DNA of 64,000 bases from an uncultured Shimia sp. (lineage in GTDB: Bacteria > Pseudomonadota > Alphaproteobacteria > Rhodobacterales > Rhodobacteraceae): contig NZ_CANLRL010000013.1 of the NCBI RefSeq assembly GCF_947493595.1, positions 1 through 64,000 on the forward strand, given 5' to 3'. Of this stretch, positions 35,341-44,297 are shown in pieces. Position 1 is the stretch's first letter. Each line of letters starts with the position of its first letter. Position numbers and translations under genes: made by a program. Under the pieces are notes generated by a model. The model searched no databases, had not been told where the DNA came from, and saw only the letters and a program-made list of their open reading frames with translations.

Positions 35341-35706
35341 ATGCAGATGACCGAAGTAACCTATGCTGACGCGATTCCCATCGATAGCTACGGTCCGGGT
35401 TTTTTTCGCATTGGTGGAGACGTCATAAAAGGCGCGGCGATCATCCACGCCAAAGGCGCGCGCAGCTGGACCGGATATGAGGATGTGGACGCCGTGTTGG
35501 CCCTTAAGGACGAGATTGACTTCATCCTGATGGGCACGGGCGCACAAATGGCTCCGGTGCAATCTGCGTTCCGACAGGCTTTGGAAGCGGCGGGCATAGG
35601 TGTCGAGCCGATGGCATCGCCAACGGCGTGCCGCACCTACAACGTGCTGGTCAGCGAAGGCCGTCGAGTGGCGGCGGTGATGTTACCGGTGCCAGAGGAA
35701 AGCTAA
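35341..35706 (+). CDS. Mth938-like (DUF498) domain protein
   Basis: A 121-residue protein of the Mth938/NDUFAF3-like fold. Typical segments: IDSYGPGFFRIGG, GARSWTGYEDVDAVLAL, DFILMGTGAQMAPV and ASPTACRTYNVLVSEGRRVAAVMLPV. Human NDUFAF3 takes part in respiratory complex I assembly; a bacterial role is not established. It lies four bases after the TSUP gene at the end of the secDF cluster. Confidence 0.9.
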   Translation: MQMTEVTYADAIPIDSYGPGFFRIGGDVIKGAAIIHAKGARSWTGYEDVDAVLALKDEIDFILMGTGAQMAPVQSAFRQALEAAGIGVEPMASPTACRTYNVLVSEGRRVAAVMLPVPEES

Positions 35707-35829
35707 GGCAAAAGTGTTGCGCAACGGTCGGTGCGATCACAGTGTTTGATTTAGGTTAAGGTGCACATCCCCACCTCCGCGATACAGCCACAATACAGAC
35801 GTGATACCGACGTCGAAATTCAGCGGGTT

Positions 35830-35848
35830 CAAAAGGTTAATCCTTTTG
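35830..35848. promoter_or_regulatory. Perfect inverted repeat upstream of ccmA
   Basis: CAAAAGG, TTAAT, CCTTTTG, 32 bases before the ccmA ATG. It would also form a hairpin in the ccm leader RNA. It may be an operator or attenuation element for the ccm operon. Function not known. Confidence 0.4.
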
Positions 35849-35879
35849 CCAGCCAAGGGGATGGGGTAAGCCTCAGAAC

Positions 35880-36500
35880 ATGATTTTACGTGTCAAAGAT
35901 GTCAGCGTGGCCCGCGGCGGCGTAGCGGTTCTGGAAGGGCTCAGCTTTGAGATCAACCCGGGGCAGGCGTTGATCGTAAAAGGTCCAAATGGGGTTGGCA
36001 AAACCACACTGTTGCGCACGGTGGCTGGCCTTCAGCCGCCGTTCAAAGGCGCCGTTGAGGCCCCAGAAGAGGCCGTGGCCTATGCCGCGCACAGCGATGG
36101 CTTAAAAACCATGCTGAGCGTTGAGGAGAACCTACGCTTCTGGGCAGATGTCTTTGGTCAGTCAGACATCGAAGAAGCTATTCAAGCCTTTGATCTTTTT
36201 GACTTGCGCAACCGTCTCGCGGGCAGTTTGTCGGCCGGTCAAAAACGCCGTCTCGGCCTTGCGCGGCTGCTGGTAACGGGCCGCCCAATCTGGGTCCTGG
36301 ACGAGCCTACGGTGTCGCTGGATGTGGCGTCAGTTGCGCTTTTTGCCGACGCCGTGCGGGCTCATTTGGCGGATGGTGGCAGCGCGCTGCTGGCCACGCA
36401 CATTGACCTAGGCTTGGACGTGACCGTGCTTGATGTTGGGCCGTTCCGCGCTAAACAAGGCGCCGCGCCGATCAGCGGCTATGACGAGGCGTTCCTATGA
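35880..36500 (+). CDS. ccmA: Haem exporter ATP-binding protein CcmA
   Basis: A 206-residue ATPase of the CcmABCD complex, which releases haem-loaded CcmE in System I cytochrome c maturation. Walker [10 protein letters not shown] (near residue 37), signature SLSAGQKRR, Walker [13 protein letters not shown] and the H-loop ATHIDLGL are visible. ATG at 35880. It overlaps ccmB by four bases (ATGA). Confidence 0.95.
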   Translation: MILRVKDVSVARGGVAVLEGLSFEINPGQALIVKGPNGVGKTTLLRTVAGLQPPFKGAVEAPEEAVAYAAHSDGLKTMLSVEENLRFWADVFGQSDIEEAIQAFDLFDLRNRLAGSLSAGQKRRLGLARLLVTGRPIWVLDEPTVSLDVASVALFADAVRAHLADGGSALLATHIDLGLDVTVLDVGPFRAKQGAAPISGYDEAFL

Positions 36501-37153
36501 AAGCATTGCTCTTTCGCGACTTGAAACTCGCCTTCCGGGCTGGTGGCGGCTTTGGTCTTGGCATCGCATTTTTCCTTATTGTTGTGATACTTGTGCCGTT
36601 CTCGGTTGGGCCGGAAAGCGGCCTTCTGACCAAGATTGCGCCCGGTGTTTTGTGGCTCGGTGCTCTGCTCGCTTGTCTTCTGTCGCTGGACCGGATTCTG
36701 GCGCTGGATTGGGAAGATGGCACACTGGATTTGGTCGCCACATCGCCACTGCCACTCGAAGGCGTCGTCTCAGTCAAAGCGCTGGCCCATTGGCTCACCA
36801 CTGGCGTGCCGCTTGTGGTCGCAGCTCCGGTCTTTGGTGTGCTGCTCAACCTGCCGCCGCAGGGCTTTGTCTGGCTGGTGACATCGCTGGCGCTTGGCAC
36901 ACCTGCACTCAGCGTGATTGGCACCTTTGGCGCAGCCTTGACTGTGGGGATCAAACGCGGCGGATTGCTGCTTTCTCTTTTGATTTTACCGCTTTACGTG
37001 CCAACGCTGATCTTCGGCGCGGAGCTTGCCCGTCGAGGTGCGGAAGGTCAGGATGTGGCCACACCGCTGCTGATGCTCGCGGGCATAACCTTTGGCGTGA
37101 TCGCGCTTTTGCCATTTGCCAGTGCTTTGGTGTTGCGGATGAATCTGCGGTAG
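36497..37153 (+). CDS. ccmB: Haem exporter permease CcmB
   Basis: A 218-residue protein with six membrane helices. It opens [19 protein letters not shown] and contains [21 protein letters not shown], both typical of CcmB. It partners with CcmA and CcmC. Start overlaps the ccmA stop. A 90-base gap separates it from ccmC. Confidence 0.95.
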   Translation: MKALLFRDLKLAFRAGGGFGLGIAFFLIVVILVPFSVGPESGLLTKIAPGVLWLGALLACLLSLDRILALDWEDGTLDLVATSPLPLEGVVSVKALAHWLTTGVPLVVAAPVFGVLLNLPPQGFVWLVTSLALGTPALSVIGTFGAALTVGIKRGGLLLSLLILPLYVPTLIFGAELARRGAEGQDVATPLLMLAGITFGVIALLPFASALVLRMNLR

Positions 37154-37243
37154 CGTGCGGCCGACTTAATCCATATCAAGGCACCTGTGTTGCTCTCATG
37201 GAAGTGAAGTGCACAAACAACGACGACAAGATAGGACACCCTC

Positions 37244-37996
37244 ATGGGATCGATCTGGGAATATGCCAATCCGGTAAAGTTCAGCCAAACCGTCTCGCGG
37301 TTTCTGATGCCGGTAGCCGTTTTAGCCGCAATCGCAACGATTGTGGGGTTGGTCTGGGGGTTTTTCTTCACGCCGGATGACTATCGCCAAGGTTCCACCG
37401 TAAAAATCATCTATCTGCACGTGCCATCAGCCCTGATGGCGATCAACATCTGGTTCATGATGCTGGTCACCTCGCTGATCTGGCTTGTACGCCGCCATCA
37501 TGTGAGCGCTCTGGCCGCCAAAGCCGCGGCACCAGTGGGAGTGGTCATGACCCTGATCGCACTCTGGACTGGTGCGGTCTGGGGCCAGCCGATGTGGGGC
37601 ACTTGGTGGGCCTGGGATCCGCGCCTGACATCGTTCCTGATCCTGTTCCTATTTTATCTCGGCTACATCGCGCTTTGGGAAGCGATTGATAACCCGGACA
37701 CCGCCGCGGACCTTACCGCCGTGCTTTGTATCGTTGGTTCGGTCTTTGCCATGCTCAGCCGCTATGCGGTGAACTTCTGGAACCAGGGCCTGCATCAAGG
37801 TGCCTCCATCATGCGGGCAGGGGCCGTGACCGGCGCTGACACAGAAGAGAAGGTTTCAAACGTGTTCTTCTATCCACTGATGATGTGCATCATTGGCTTT
37901 GTCTTGTTTTTTGTCGCGTTGGTGCTGTTGCGCACCCGCACGGAAATTCACAAGCGACGCACCCGTGCGTTGCTGGCACGGGAGCGTTTGGCATGA
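37244..37996 (+). CDS. ccmC: Haem exporter protein CcmC
   Basis: A 250-residue six-helix haem-handling protein that loads haem onto CcmE. The tryptophan-rich signature is clear: WGQPMWGTWWAWDPRLTSF, flanked by periplasmic histidines (YLHVPSALMA and SRYAVNFWNQGLHQGASI). ATG at 37244. It overlaps ccmD at ATGATG. Confidence 0.96.
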   Translation: MGSIWEYANPVKFSQTVSRFLMPVAVLAAIATIVGLVWGFFFTPDDYRQGSTVKIIYLHVPSALMAINIWFMMLVTSLIWLVRRHHVSALAAKAAAPVGVVMTLIALWTGAVWGQPMWGTWWAWDPRLTSFLILFLFYLGYIALWEAIDNPDTAADLTAVLCIVGSVFAMLSRYAVNFWNQGLHQGASIMRAGAVTGADTEEKVSNVFFYPLMMCIIGFVLFFVALVLLRTRTEIHKRRTRALLARERLA

Positions 37997-38142
37997 TGCC
38001 TGATCTGGGAAAATACGCCGACACGGTTCTGTCGTCTTACGCGGTGTCATTGCTGCTGATTGGCGGCTTGATTTGGTGGAGCCTGCGGGCAGCGCGCAAA
38101 GCACGCGCGGACCTAGACGATGTTGAGGAGCGCCGCAAATGA
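37993..38142 (+). CDS. ccmD: Haem exporter protein CcmD
   Basis: A 49-residue single-helix protein that stabilises the CcmC-CcmE interaction. It reads MPDLGKYADTVLSSYAVS, a helix rich in Leu/Ile, then a charged tail (RAARKARADLDDVEER). The ATGATG at 37993-37998 gives two possible starts. It overlaps ccmC and ccmG in the usual gene order. Confidence 0.9.
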   Translation: MMPDLGKYADTVLSSYAVSLLLIGGLIWWSLRAARKARADLDDVEERRK

Positions 38143-38690
38143 GCGACTCGCCAGCCAAAAAGAAGGTCTCGCCGCTGATGTTCCTGCCACCACTGCTATT
38201 CGCAGGGTTGGCGGCAATGTTCCTGTTGGGAATGCAGCGAGAAAACCCCAATGAATTGCCAAGCGCGCTTGTGGGCGAACAAGCCCCTGACGTGCAGATC
38301 ACCATGTTGGGTGACAAAGACATGTGGGATGCCACAGCGCTGCGCACTGGCAAACCAACGCTGGTGAACTTTTGGGCAAGCTGGTGTGGTCCATGCCGTG
38401 TGGAGCATCCAAACTTGATGGATCTCCGAGCCGAAGGCCTGACCATTCTTGGCGTGAACTATAAAGATTCACCGAACAACGCATTGAGTTTCCTTAGTGA
38501 ATTGGGCGACCCCTATACTGCTGGCGGGGCGGATACCACAGGACGGATGGCGCTGAACTGGGGTGTCTATGGCGTGCCGGAAACCTACCTGGTGGATGGC
38601 GAAGGCAACATTCTTTTGCGCATTGCGGGTCCGGTGACCGAGCGAGAAGTGGAAGGCCGCATTCGCCCTGCGCTGGAAGCGCTCAACTAA
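38139..38690 (+). CDS. ccmG: Thiol:disulfide interchange protein CcmG/DsbE
   Basis: A 183-residue membrane-anchored thioredoxin that reduces apocytochrome c cysteines before haem attachment. N-terminal helix at about residues 14-34, then the thioredoxin fold with FWASWCGPCRVEHP (active WCGPC) and cis-Pro in VYGVPETYLVDGEG. Overlaps ccmD by four bases (ATGA) and ends the ccmABCDG operon before a strong terminator. Confidence 0.95.
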   Translation: MSDSPAKKKVSPLMFLPPLLFAGLAAMFLLGMQRENPNELPSALVGEQAPDVQITMLGDKDMWDATALRTGKPTLVNFWASWCGPCRVEHPNLMDLRAEGLTILGVNYKDSPNNALSFLSELGDPYTAGGADTTGRMALNWGVYGVPETYLVDGEGNILLRIAGPVTEREVEGRIRPALEALN

Positions 38691-38715
38691 CGCGCTCAAA
38701 TATCAGAAACAAAAT

Positions 38716-38749
38716 GGCCTCGGCTCAGCGATGCGCCGAGGCCTTTTTT
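38716..38749. terminator. Terminator between ccmG and rpiB
   Basis: GGCCTCGGC and GCCGAGGCC 9-bp arms with a 10-base loop and a T6 run on the plus strand. It lies between convergent genes. Confidence 0.88.
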
Positions 38750-38762
38750 GACTGGTTGACGC

Positions 38763-39203
38763 TTAGCCCTCAATCATGTCCACACGAGTGCCGTGGCGGC
38801 CCCCTTCGAACTCTGCGTCGAGATATGCGTCCACAATCTCCAGCGCGACACCTTCGCCCACGACACGCGCCCCAATCGATAGCATGTTGGCGTTGTTGTG
38901 GGCGCGGATCATCGCAGCGGAAAACGTGTCGGAACACACGCCACAGCGGATCCCTGGAACCTTATTGGCCGCCATCATGATGCCCTGGCCGGTGCCGCAC
39001 AGGATGATGCCCAGATCGCAATCGCCGGATGCCACGCGCTCAGCAGCGGCCTTGCCGTGTAGCGGATAGTGGGTGCTCTCGGTGGTGGTGGGGCCGATGT
39101 CGATCACCTCATAACCTTTGGCAGCCACATGGGTGGCAACCGCTTGGCGCAGGTCAATGGCGGCGTGGTCGCTGGAAAGCACGATGCGTTTGGTGTCAGA
39201 CAT
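38763..39203 (-). CDS. rpiB: Ribose-5-phosphate isomerase B
   Basis: A 146-residue RpiB/LacAB-family isomerase that interconverts ribose-5- and ribulose-5-phosphate. SSDHAAIDLRQ near the N-terminus, active-site Cys in GIILCGTGQGIMMAANK, GIRCGVCSD and the general-acid His in RAHNNANMLSIGAR are intact. ATG at 39203; the longer opening to 39272 is unlike the family. It is convergent with ccmG. Confidence 0.94.
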   Translation of the reverse strand: MSDTKRIVLSSDHAAIDLRQAVATHVAAKGYEVIDIGPTTTESTHYPLHGKAAAERVASGDCDLGIILCGTGQGIMMAANKVPGIRCGVCSDTFSAAMIRAHNNANMLSIGARVVGEGVALEIVDAYLDAEFEGGRHGTRVDMIEG

Positions 39204-39395
39204 AGGTGGCAGACCTTCTTGTGAGTGTTGGCCCGTCCATAGGGGCAAAGGGACACAAGTGCAATTGGCCACTTTCGCCCAACGCCTGTGATCGTGAAGC
39301 GACGCTCACTCTTTCTCGCGAAACCTTGATTGGCATGTCACATCCTATCCGAATACAACGGTGTCGGGGACACACTCAATGGAATGGACCAGAGA

Positions 39396-40106
39396 ATGAT
39401 CGGACAGATGGGCATCCGTATGACGGGCGCAATTGCTGCGCTGTGGCTTAGCCTGGCATCGCCGCTGGCTGCAGATACAGCCCCTGTGGTGGTGGAGCTT
39501 TACACGTCTCAAGGCTGTTCCAGTTGTCCGCCCGCGGATGACTACTTTCATAAGGAATTGGCCGGGCGGGACGACGTGATCGCTTTGGCATTTCATGTGG
39601 ATTATTGGGACTATATTGGTTGGAAAGATATCCATGCCGATCCCGCCTATACGCAGCGACAGCACAGTTATGCCCGCGCCGCCGGACATCGATCCGTTTA
39701 TACGCCTCAGATGATCGTTAACGGTAGGGATCATGTGGTCGGCGCCCATCCGGACAAGGTTGAGGGCTTTATCAAAGCTCACAAGAAAAACGCAGGGCTG
39801 GTTGAGCTCGCCATAACACGAGACGGTAACCAACTGCGGATCAACGCGAAGACGGCTCAGCCCAAGCCGATGCAGGTACATGTGATCCGCTACAAGCAGG
39901 CTGAGAAAGTATCGATCAAGCGCGGAGAAAATGCTGGCCGTTTGCTCACTTATGCCAACATCGTATCCGAATGGGAGACGGTGAAAGACTGGAACGGGCG
40001 TGGCGATCTTTCAACCAACGTACGCGTCAAAGGTGATGCGCCTATTGTGGTCTTGATCCAACAGAAAAACGGCGGCCCCATCGAGACCGCCGCGCGTATT
40101 AAGTAA
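39396..40106 (+). CDS. DUF1223 exported thioredoxin-like protein
   Basis: A roughly 236-residue secreted protein. A signal peptide (GAIAALWLSLASPLAADTAP) precedes VVVELYTSQGCSSCPPADDY, whose CxxC sits at the start of a thioredoxin-like fold. FHVDYWDYIGWKD and RSVYTPQMIVNGRD are family hallmarks. The start is uncertain; ATG at 39396 has AGAG upstream, with 39384 and 39408 possible. Likely a periplasmic thiol protein, exact role unknown. Confidence 0.85.
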   Translation: MIGQMGIRMTGAIAALWLSLASPLAADTAPVVVELYTSQGCSSCPPADDYFHKELAGRDDVIALAFHVDYWDYIGWKDIHADPAYTQRQHSYARAAGHRSVYTPQMIVNGRDHVVGAHPDKVEGFIKAHKKNAGLVELAITRDGNQLRINAKTAQPKPMQVHVIRYKQAEKVSIKRGENAGRLLTYANIVSEWETVKDWNGRGDLSTNVRVKGDAPIVVLIQQKNGGPIETAARIK

Positions 40107-40119
40107 CTGAAGTCGGGAG

Positions 40120-41199
40120 TTATTCGTCTTCGTCGTCATCTTCGGAGACAAGCTCGATCTCGCCAAGTTCCACCAATTCCCGCACCGCTTTGGTGACTTC
40201 TGACATGGCGGCTTCTGCCTCTTTGGTCTTCACTTTGCCACGGTCGGTTACAGCTTCGCGCAGCTGGTCAGCCATACGGCCGGACATGTTGGACAAGATA
40301 AACTCGGTCGACATGCCAAAGTCGCCTTCGGTGGCATATGCCATGGCCGTGACCAGAGCGGCTTCGTCGATGTCTTTGGTCAGCTTTGGCACATCCAGCG
40401 GTTTCACGCGGGTTGCGATATGCGCATAGGTGAAAATGCGGCGGCGCACAGCATCAGCAAAGGCGGCGTCTTTTTCATCCAATGAGCCAAGGACTTCTTC
40501 TCGGGTCGCTGTGGACGCGCTGTTGAGGATGGCACCCAATCGATCTTCCGGACCGGTCTTGAAGGCTTTTGGTGGTCGGTCTTCAATTTGGCAGGCCAGA
40601 GTCAGGCCAATACGATCCACCGCCTCAGGCGTGATGCTTTCCGTCATGGACATGGCGAAGGTGATGCGACGCGCTTTGTCTCCCGGCAGCTTGGCCAAAA
40701 CCTCGGCGGCCTTGTCCACGGGCAATTTGGAAATGAGGACTGCGGAGACTTCAATACTTTCGCCATCAACCATCTCGATTAGCTCTTGGGTTGAAAGCTC
40801 TTTGATCCGTGCCCATGGGTTGCCGATCATGCGCACACCAGCTTCTTTTCGAAGCCGTGCTTCGGTCATTGGGCTGATCTGCCCTTGCAGCACGCTGAGA
40901 GCGCCGGAAATGCCATTGGGGAAAGAAAGTCCAATCGACTCAAGTTCTTGCGCAAATTCCATCAATACATCGCCGAGTGTTTCCCGGTCGATATAGCCCA
41001 TGTCACCCATCATATAGGTCAGGTCTGCCTGATGGTTGTCAGACAGCTCTGCAAGCGCCAGTTCCGCTCCTTCGTTCAACAGGAAACGCACGATAATTGC
41101 CGCTTTCTGCGGGCGGGAGAGAGTGGTTTTGCCCATGCCACCAAAACTGGGCATGTCATCGACGCCACCCAGTGGCGCCAAAGGAATCGCATTGTCCAT
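40120..41199 (-). CDS. fliG: Flagellar motor switch protein FliG (divergent)
   Basis: A 359-residue FliG-like protein of the rotor switch complex. The family pattern is kept in the middle (LISKLPVDKAAEVLAKLPGD, TPEAVDRIG) and C-terminal domain (FILSNMSGRMADQLREAVTDRG, ELVELGEIEL). Motifs differ from enteric FliG: HPQ-type helices are replaced (NHQADLTYMMGDM) and the C-terminus has an acidic run. The ATG at 41199 has GGAGA 5 bases upstream. No other flagellar gene is in the window, so it lies apart from the main cluster. Confidence 0.88.
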   Translation of the reverse strand: MDNAIPLAPLGGVDDMPSFGGMGKTTLSRPQKAAIIVRFLLNEGAELALAELSDNHQADLTYMMGDMGYIDRETLGDVLMEFAQELESIGLSFPNGISGALSVLQGQISPMTEARLRKEAGVRMIGNPWARIKELSTQELIEMVDGESIEVSAVLISKLPVDKAAEVLAKLPGDKARRITFAMSMTESITPEAVDRIGLTLACQIEDRPPKAFKTGPEDRLGAILNSASTATREEVLGSLDEKDAAFADAVRRRIFTYAHIATRVKPLDVPKLTKDIDEAALVTAMAYATEGDFGMSTEFILSNMSGRMADQLREAVTDRGKVKTKEAEAAMSEVTKAVRELVELGEIELVSEDDDEDE

Positions 41200-41265
41200 T
41201 AAGGTCTCCATTTGTCTTAAGCGCCAATCAATCACTCAAGCCTAAAGAAACCCTGAATAAGATGG

Positions 41266-41802
41266 TTAATAATTGAAAGTTGTGCCGGTGCGTATGGCTT
41301 CAGACAGCGCCAGTTCCGGCCATCCGCCGTCACCGCCGCGATCTCGAATTTCCTGGAGCTGCAAACGTGCCAAATCCAAGCGGCCTGACTCCACATGCGC
41401 TTGCCCAAGGTAAGATCGCGCCAGAAGGTTATTTGGGTTTTGTGTCAACGCCTTGTCGTAGAAAATCAAACTGACATCCACGTTGCCAAGCTTGCGGTGT
41501 GTAAAGCCCCAGTAAGTCAAAGCCTGATCTGAGGTTTGGTCAGACAGGGCGGCCAACAACGCCTGCGCTTCGGCTGTGCGGCCAGCGTAGGCCAGCGCGC
41601 GCAACTCTTCGATACGATCTTCATCCGTCAAAGAGCTGTCCTGCTGTGGCACACACTTGCCTTTGCTTTCGCTAAAGACATTGCCCTTGGTGCAGGTCAC
41701 GGTTTTCGGCTTGGGTTCGGATGATCCGCTGCCCGCTGCAAAGAGGGGGCTGGCCAAGGAGGTTGCCAAAGCAATTGAAATCAATCCGCGCGTAATAGTC
41801 AT
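41266..41802 (-). CDS. Exported TPR-repeat protein
   Basis: A 178-residue secreted protein. Signal peptide (ITRGLISIALATSLASPLFAA), then a short Cys-containing segment (TVTCTKGNVFSESKGKCVP) that may form a disulfide, then two to three TPR units (ALTYWGFTHRKLGNVDVSLIFYDKAL, NNLLARSYLGQAHVESGRLDLAR). ATG at 41802 follows GGTGGAG. Function unknown; probably a periplasmic scaffold. Confidence 0.82.
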   Translation of the reverse strand: MTITRGLISIALATSLASPLFAAGSGSSEPKPKTVTCTKGNVFSESKGKCVPQQDSSLTDEDRIEELRALAYAGRTAEAQALLAALSDQTSDQALTYWGFTHRKLGNVDVSLIFYDKALTQNPNNLLARSYLGQAHVESGRLDLARLQLQEIRDRGGDGGWPELALSEAIRTGTTFNY

Positions 41803-41890
41803 GAAGAACTCCACCAAAAGAACACTCTTTGGTGGCAGAGTATCACGGGCAGGCCGAATGCAAAAATCACGGAGCCGTCAGTGGAGATAA

Positions 41891-41924
41891 CAAAAAAGGC
41901 GCGCCGGTTCGGCACGCCTTCCTT
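41891..41924 (-). terminator. Terminator of purB
   Basis: AAGGCG/CGCCTT outer and GCC/GGC inner arms with one mismatch. On the minus strand it is followed by TTTTTTG, 19 bases past purB. Confidence 0.75.
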
Positions 41925-41942
41925 TACTTTCATTGCGGCGCC

Positions 41943-43247
41943 TTAGTCTTTGAAGACGCGTGCAAAAATCGTATCGACGTGTTTGGTGTGGTAATCCATG
42001 TTGAACTTTTCATTAATGCCATCAACACCCAATGCCGCGACCACGTCCGCGTCTGCCAGAAGCTGTTCTTGAAAATCCACGCGCTCTTCCCAGACCTTCA
42101 GCGCATTGCGCTGCACCATGGAATAAGCATCTTCGCGTGACACACCCGCTTGGGTCAGGGACAGCAGCACACGCTGCGACATCACCAAACCCGGGAACTT
42201 GTTCATGTTGTCGAGCATGTTCTCAGGGAAGATCAACATTTTCTCGACCACACCGGCCAGACGGTTCAGGGCGAAGTCGAGCGTCACTGTGGCGTCTGGG
42301 CCAATGCCGCGCTCTACGGAGGAGTGTGAGATATCGCGCTCGTGCCATAGGGCGACGTTCTCCATCGCTGGGATCACAGTCATGCGCACCAGGCGCGCGA
42401 GGCCGGTCAGGTTCTCGGTCAGAACCGGGTTCTTCTTGTGCGGCATCGCCGAAGAGCCTTTTTGGCCCATGGAGAAGAATTCTGCGCCTTCCAGCACTTC
42501 GGTGCGCTGCATGTGGCGGATTTCGATGGCGACGTTTTCGATCGAGGACGCAATCACACCCAAAACGGCAAAGAACATCGCATGGCGGTCACGTGGGATC
42601 ACCTGTGTGGAGATCGGTTCTGGAGTCAGGCCAAGCTGCTCACACACGTGTTCTTCAACAGCTGGGTCGATATTGGCAAAAGTGCCAACCGCGCCGGAGA
42701 TAGCACCCGTTGCAATCTCTTCACGAGCTTGTTGCAGGCGTGTCTTGTTGCGGTCCATTTCCGCGTAGAAGCGCGCAAACGTCAGGCCCATAGTGGTTGG
42801 TTCCGCGTGGATGCCGTGGGAGCGGCCAACACGCAGGGTGTCTTTGTGTTCGATTGCGCGTGTTTTCAACGCGGCAAGCAAGCGATCCAATCCAGTCATA
42901 AGGATGTCGGCCGCGCGAACCAGCTGCACGTTCAGACAGGTGTCCAGAACATCAGAAGAGGTCATGCCTTGGTGTACAAAACGCGCTTCCTCAGAGCCAA
43001 CATGCTCGGCCAGGTGGGTCAAGAACGCGATCACGTCGTGCTTGGTCACAGCTTCGATCTCGTCGATGCGCGCCACATCAAACTCAACGTCTTTGGCTTT
43101 CCAGACGGCGTCTGCGTTTTCCTGCGGGATGACACCCAACTTGGCCTGTGCGTCACAGGCGTGCGCCTCGATCTCGTACCAGATTTTGAATTTGGTTTCA
43201 GGCGACCAAACGGCAACCATATCGGGGCGGGCATAGCGCGGGATCAT
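41943..43247 (-). CDS. purB: Adenylosuccinate lyase
   Basis: A 434-residue fumarase/aspartase-superfamily enzyme that acts twice in purine synthesis (SAICAR to AICAR and adenylosuccinate to AMP). The signature GSSAMPHKKNP is complete, with HQGMTSSDVLDTCLNVQL, GRSHGIHAEPTTMGL and SHSSVERGIGPDATVT giving the other catalytic His and Ser segments. ATG at 43247. Single gene. Confidence 0.96.
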   Translation of the reverse strand: MIPRYARPDMVAVWSPETKFKIWYEIEAHACDAQAKLGVIPQENADAVWKAKDVEFDVARIDEIEAVTKHDVIAFLTHLAEHVGSEEARFVHQGMTSSDVLDTCLNVQLVRAADILMTGLDRLLAALKTRAIEHKDTLRVGRSHGIHAEPTTMGLTFARFYAEMDRNKTRLQQAREEIATGAISGAVGTFANIDPAVEEHVCEQLGLTPEPISTQVIPRDRHAMFFAVLGVIASSIENVAIEIRHMQRTEVLEGAEFFSMGQKGSSAMPHKKNPVLTENLTGLARLVRMTVIPAMENVALWHERDISHSSVERGIGPDATVTLDFALNRLAGVVEKMLIFPENMLDNMNKFPGLVMSQRVLLSLTQAGVSREDAYSMVQRNALKVWEERVDFQEQLLADADVVAALGVDGINEKFNMDYHTKHVDTIFARVFKD

Positions 43248-43412
43248 AATCTCAGCCTTGCATTGTTAGATATTGGGGTCGCGGCCCGTTTAGACCGTGC
43301 AACCCAAAACAGCAAGGTTTTCACGCTGCAATGCGGCGATTTCCCCCAGAAATCCCTATACAACCGCTTAGATTGCGTGTCCTATTACTAGGAATTTTGA
43401 CAGGAGGCATTT

Positions 43413-43970
43413 ATGAAAAAGACGTTGAGGCTTGGCAGCCTGCTCTTAAGTGCAGCGCTCTGTGTAGCGCCCATGCTGGCGCAGGCCGACACACAGGTGG
43501 TCTATCGCGACCAATCCCGCAGTGTGTTTCAGGTGGATGTGCCTGATTTTTGGAAGTTGCGCGTGGGTGGCCCACGTGACCTTGCGCCAACAAATGGCGA
43601 TGAAATTCGCGCGGTTGAGCGGGTTTTCGGGCTGGAACCGGAAAGCGACCACGGTGTTTGGATTGGGCTTATTTCACCGCCGAAATTCCGCACTCTGGAG
43701 GATGCCAAAGAATACGCGCGTGGATTGAGTGGGCAACTGGCGAAAACCACCGAGATCCTGAGTGCCGAAGACCGTCGCATTGGCAACTACGCGGCCACGG
43801 TGATCACCGGAACTGGTCGGCGGGATGGCCGGCCTGTGTCGTTCAACGTGACTCTGCTCGACATCAAAAACGGTCGGGTGGTGGTGGCGTTGACCATCAT
43901 GTCGCAGGGCTTTGACCATAGCGCCTTGGCTGACGTGAACGCCATTCTCACCTCGATCAAAGCGCGCTAG
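43413..43970 (+). CDS. Unknown exported protein
   Basis: A 185-residue protein with a clear signal peptide (LGSLLLSAALCVAPMLAQADT, cleavage after AQA). The mature part has FQVDVPDFWKLRVGG, then strands with GVWIGLISPPKFRTLEDAKEYA and a C-terminal TIMSQGFDHSALADVNAILTSIK. The pattern recalls the PsbP/DcrB-like fold, but this is only a resemblance by eye. RBS is GGAGG at 43402-43406. It is followed 12 bases later by a small lipoprotein gene. Confidence 0.75.
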   Translation: MKKTLRLGSLLLSAALCVAPMLAQADTQVVYRDQSRSVFQVDVPDFWKLRVGGPRDLAPTNGDEIRAVERVFGLEPESDHGVWIGLISPPKFRTLEDAKEYARGLSGQLAKTTEILSAEDRRIGNYAATVITGTGRRDGRPVSFNVTLLDIKNGRVVVALTIMSQGFDHSALADVNAILTSIKAR

Positions 43971-43982
43971 GGAGGCCGGATT

Positions 43983-44288
43983 ATGATGTCTTTTCAGAGA
44001 CCTTTAAAACTTCTGGCCGCTTTGGCAACTGGTGTGACGTTGCTGAGCGCCTGTGAGAATCCAGGCGGCAGTGGCTCTTCGGCCTATTACGACTCGATGA
44101 TGTGGAACGACTATTATTACCGTCCATATCCGCCGCGCCCGGAGCGTCCGCCTCGTCCGGAACACCCCATTGAACGCCCGCCGGAACGTCCGGTGCACCC
44201 GATTGCACCGCGCCCACCGGTTACGCGCCCGACGCCTGCGCCACGACCGACACCTCGGCCCGCGCCACGTCCGTCGCCGCGACGGTAA
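43983..44288 (+). CDS. Small proline/arginine-rich lipoprotein
   Basis: A 101-residue protein. Lipobox LLSAC with Cys24 as lipid anchor, a Tyr-rich patch (MMWNDYYYRPYPP), then about 55 residues of Pro/Arg repeats (PRPERPPRPEHP type) to the end. It is very basic and presumably extended, which could contact the cell wall or negatively charged polymers. Start ATG at 43983 has GGGAGG upstream. Likely cotranscribed with the preceding exported protein. Confidence 0.7.
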   Translation: MMSFQRPLKLLAALATGVTLLSACENPGGSGSSAYYDSMMWNDYYYRPYPPRPERPPRPEHPIERPPERPVHPIAPRPPVTRPTPAPRPTPRPAPRPSPRR

Positions 44289-44297
44289 GGGGAGTGG

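Noticed and set aside
36430-37380. 316-residue plus-strand ORF overlapping ccmA, ccmB and ccmC
   Set aside because: It is an alternative frame across three established ccm genes and is Cys/Arg-rich without family similarity.
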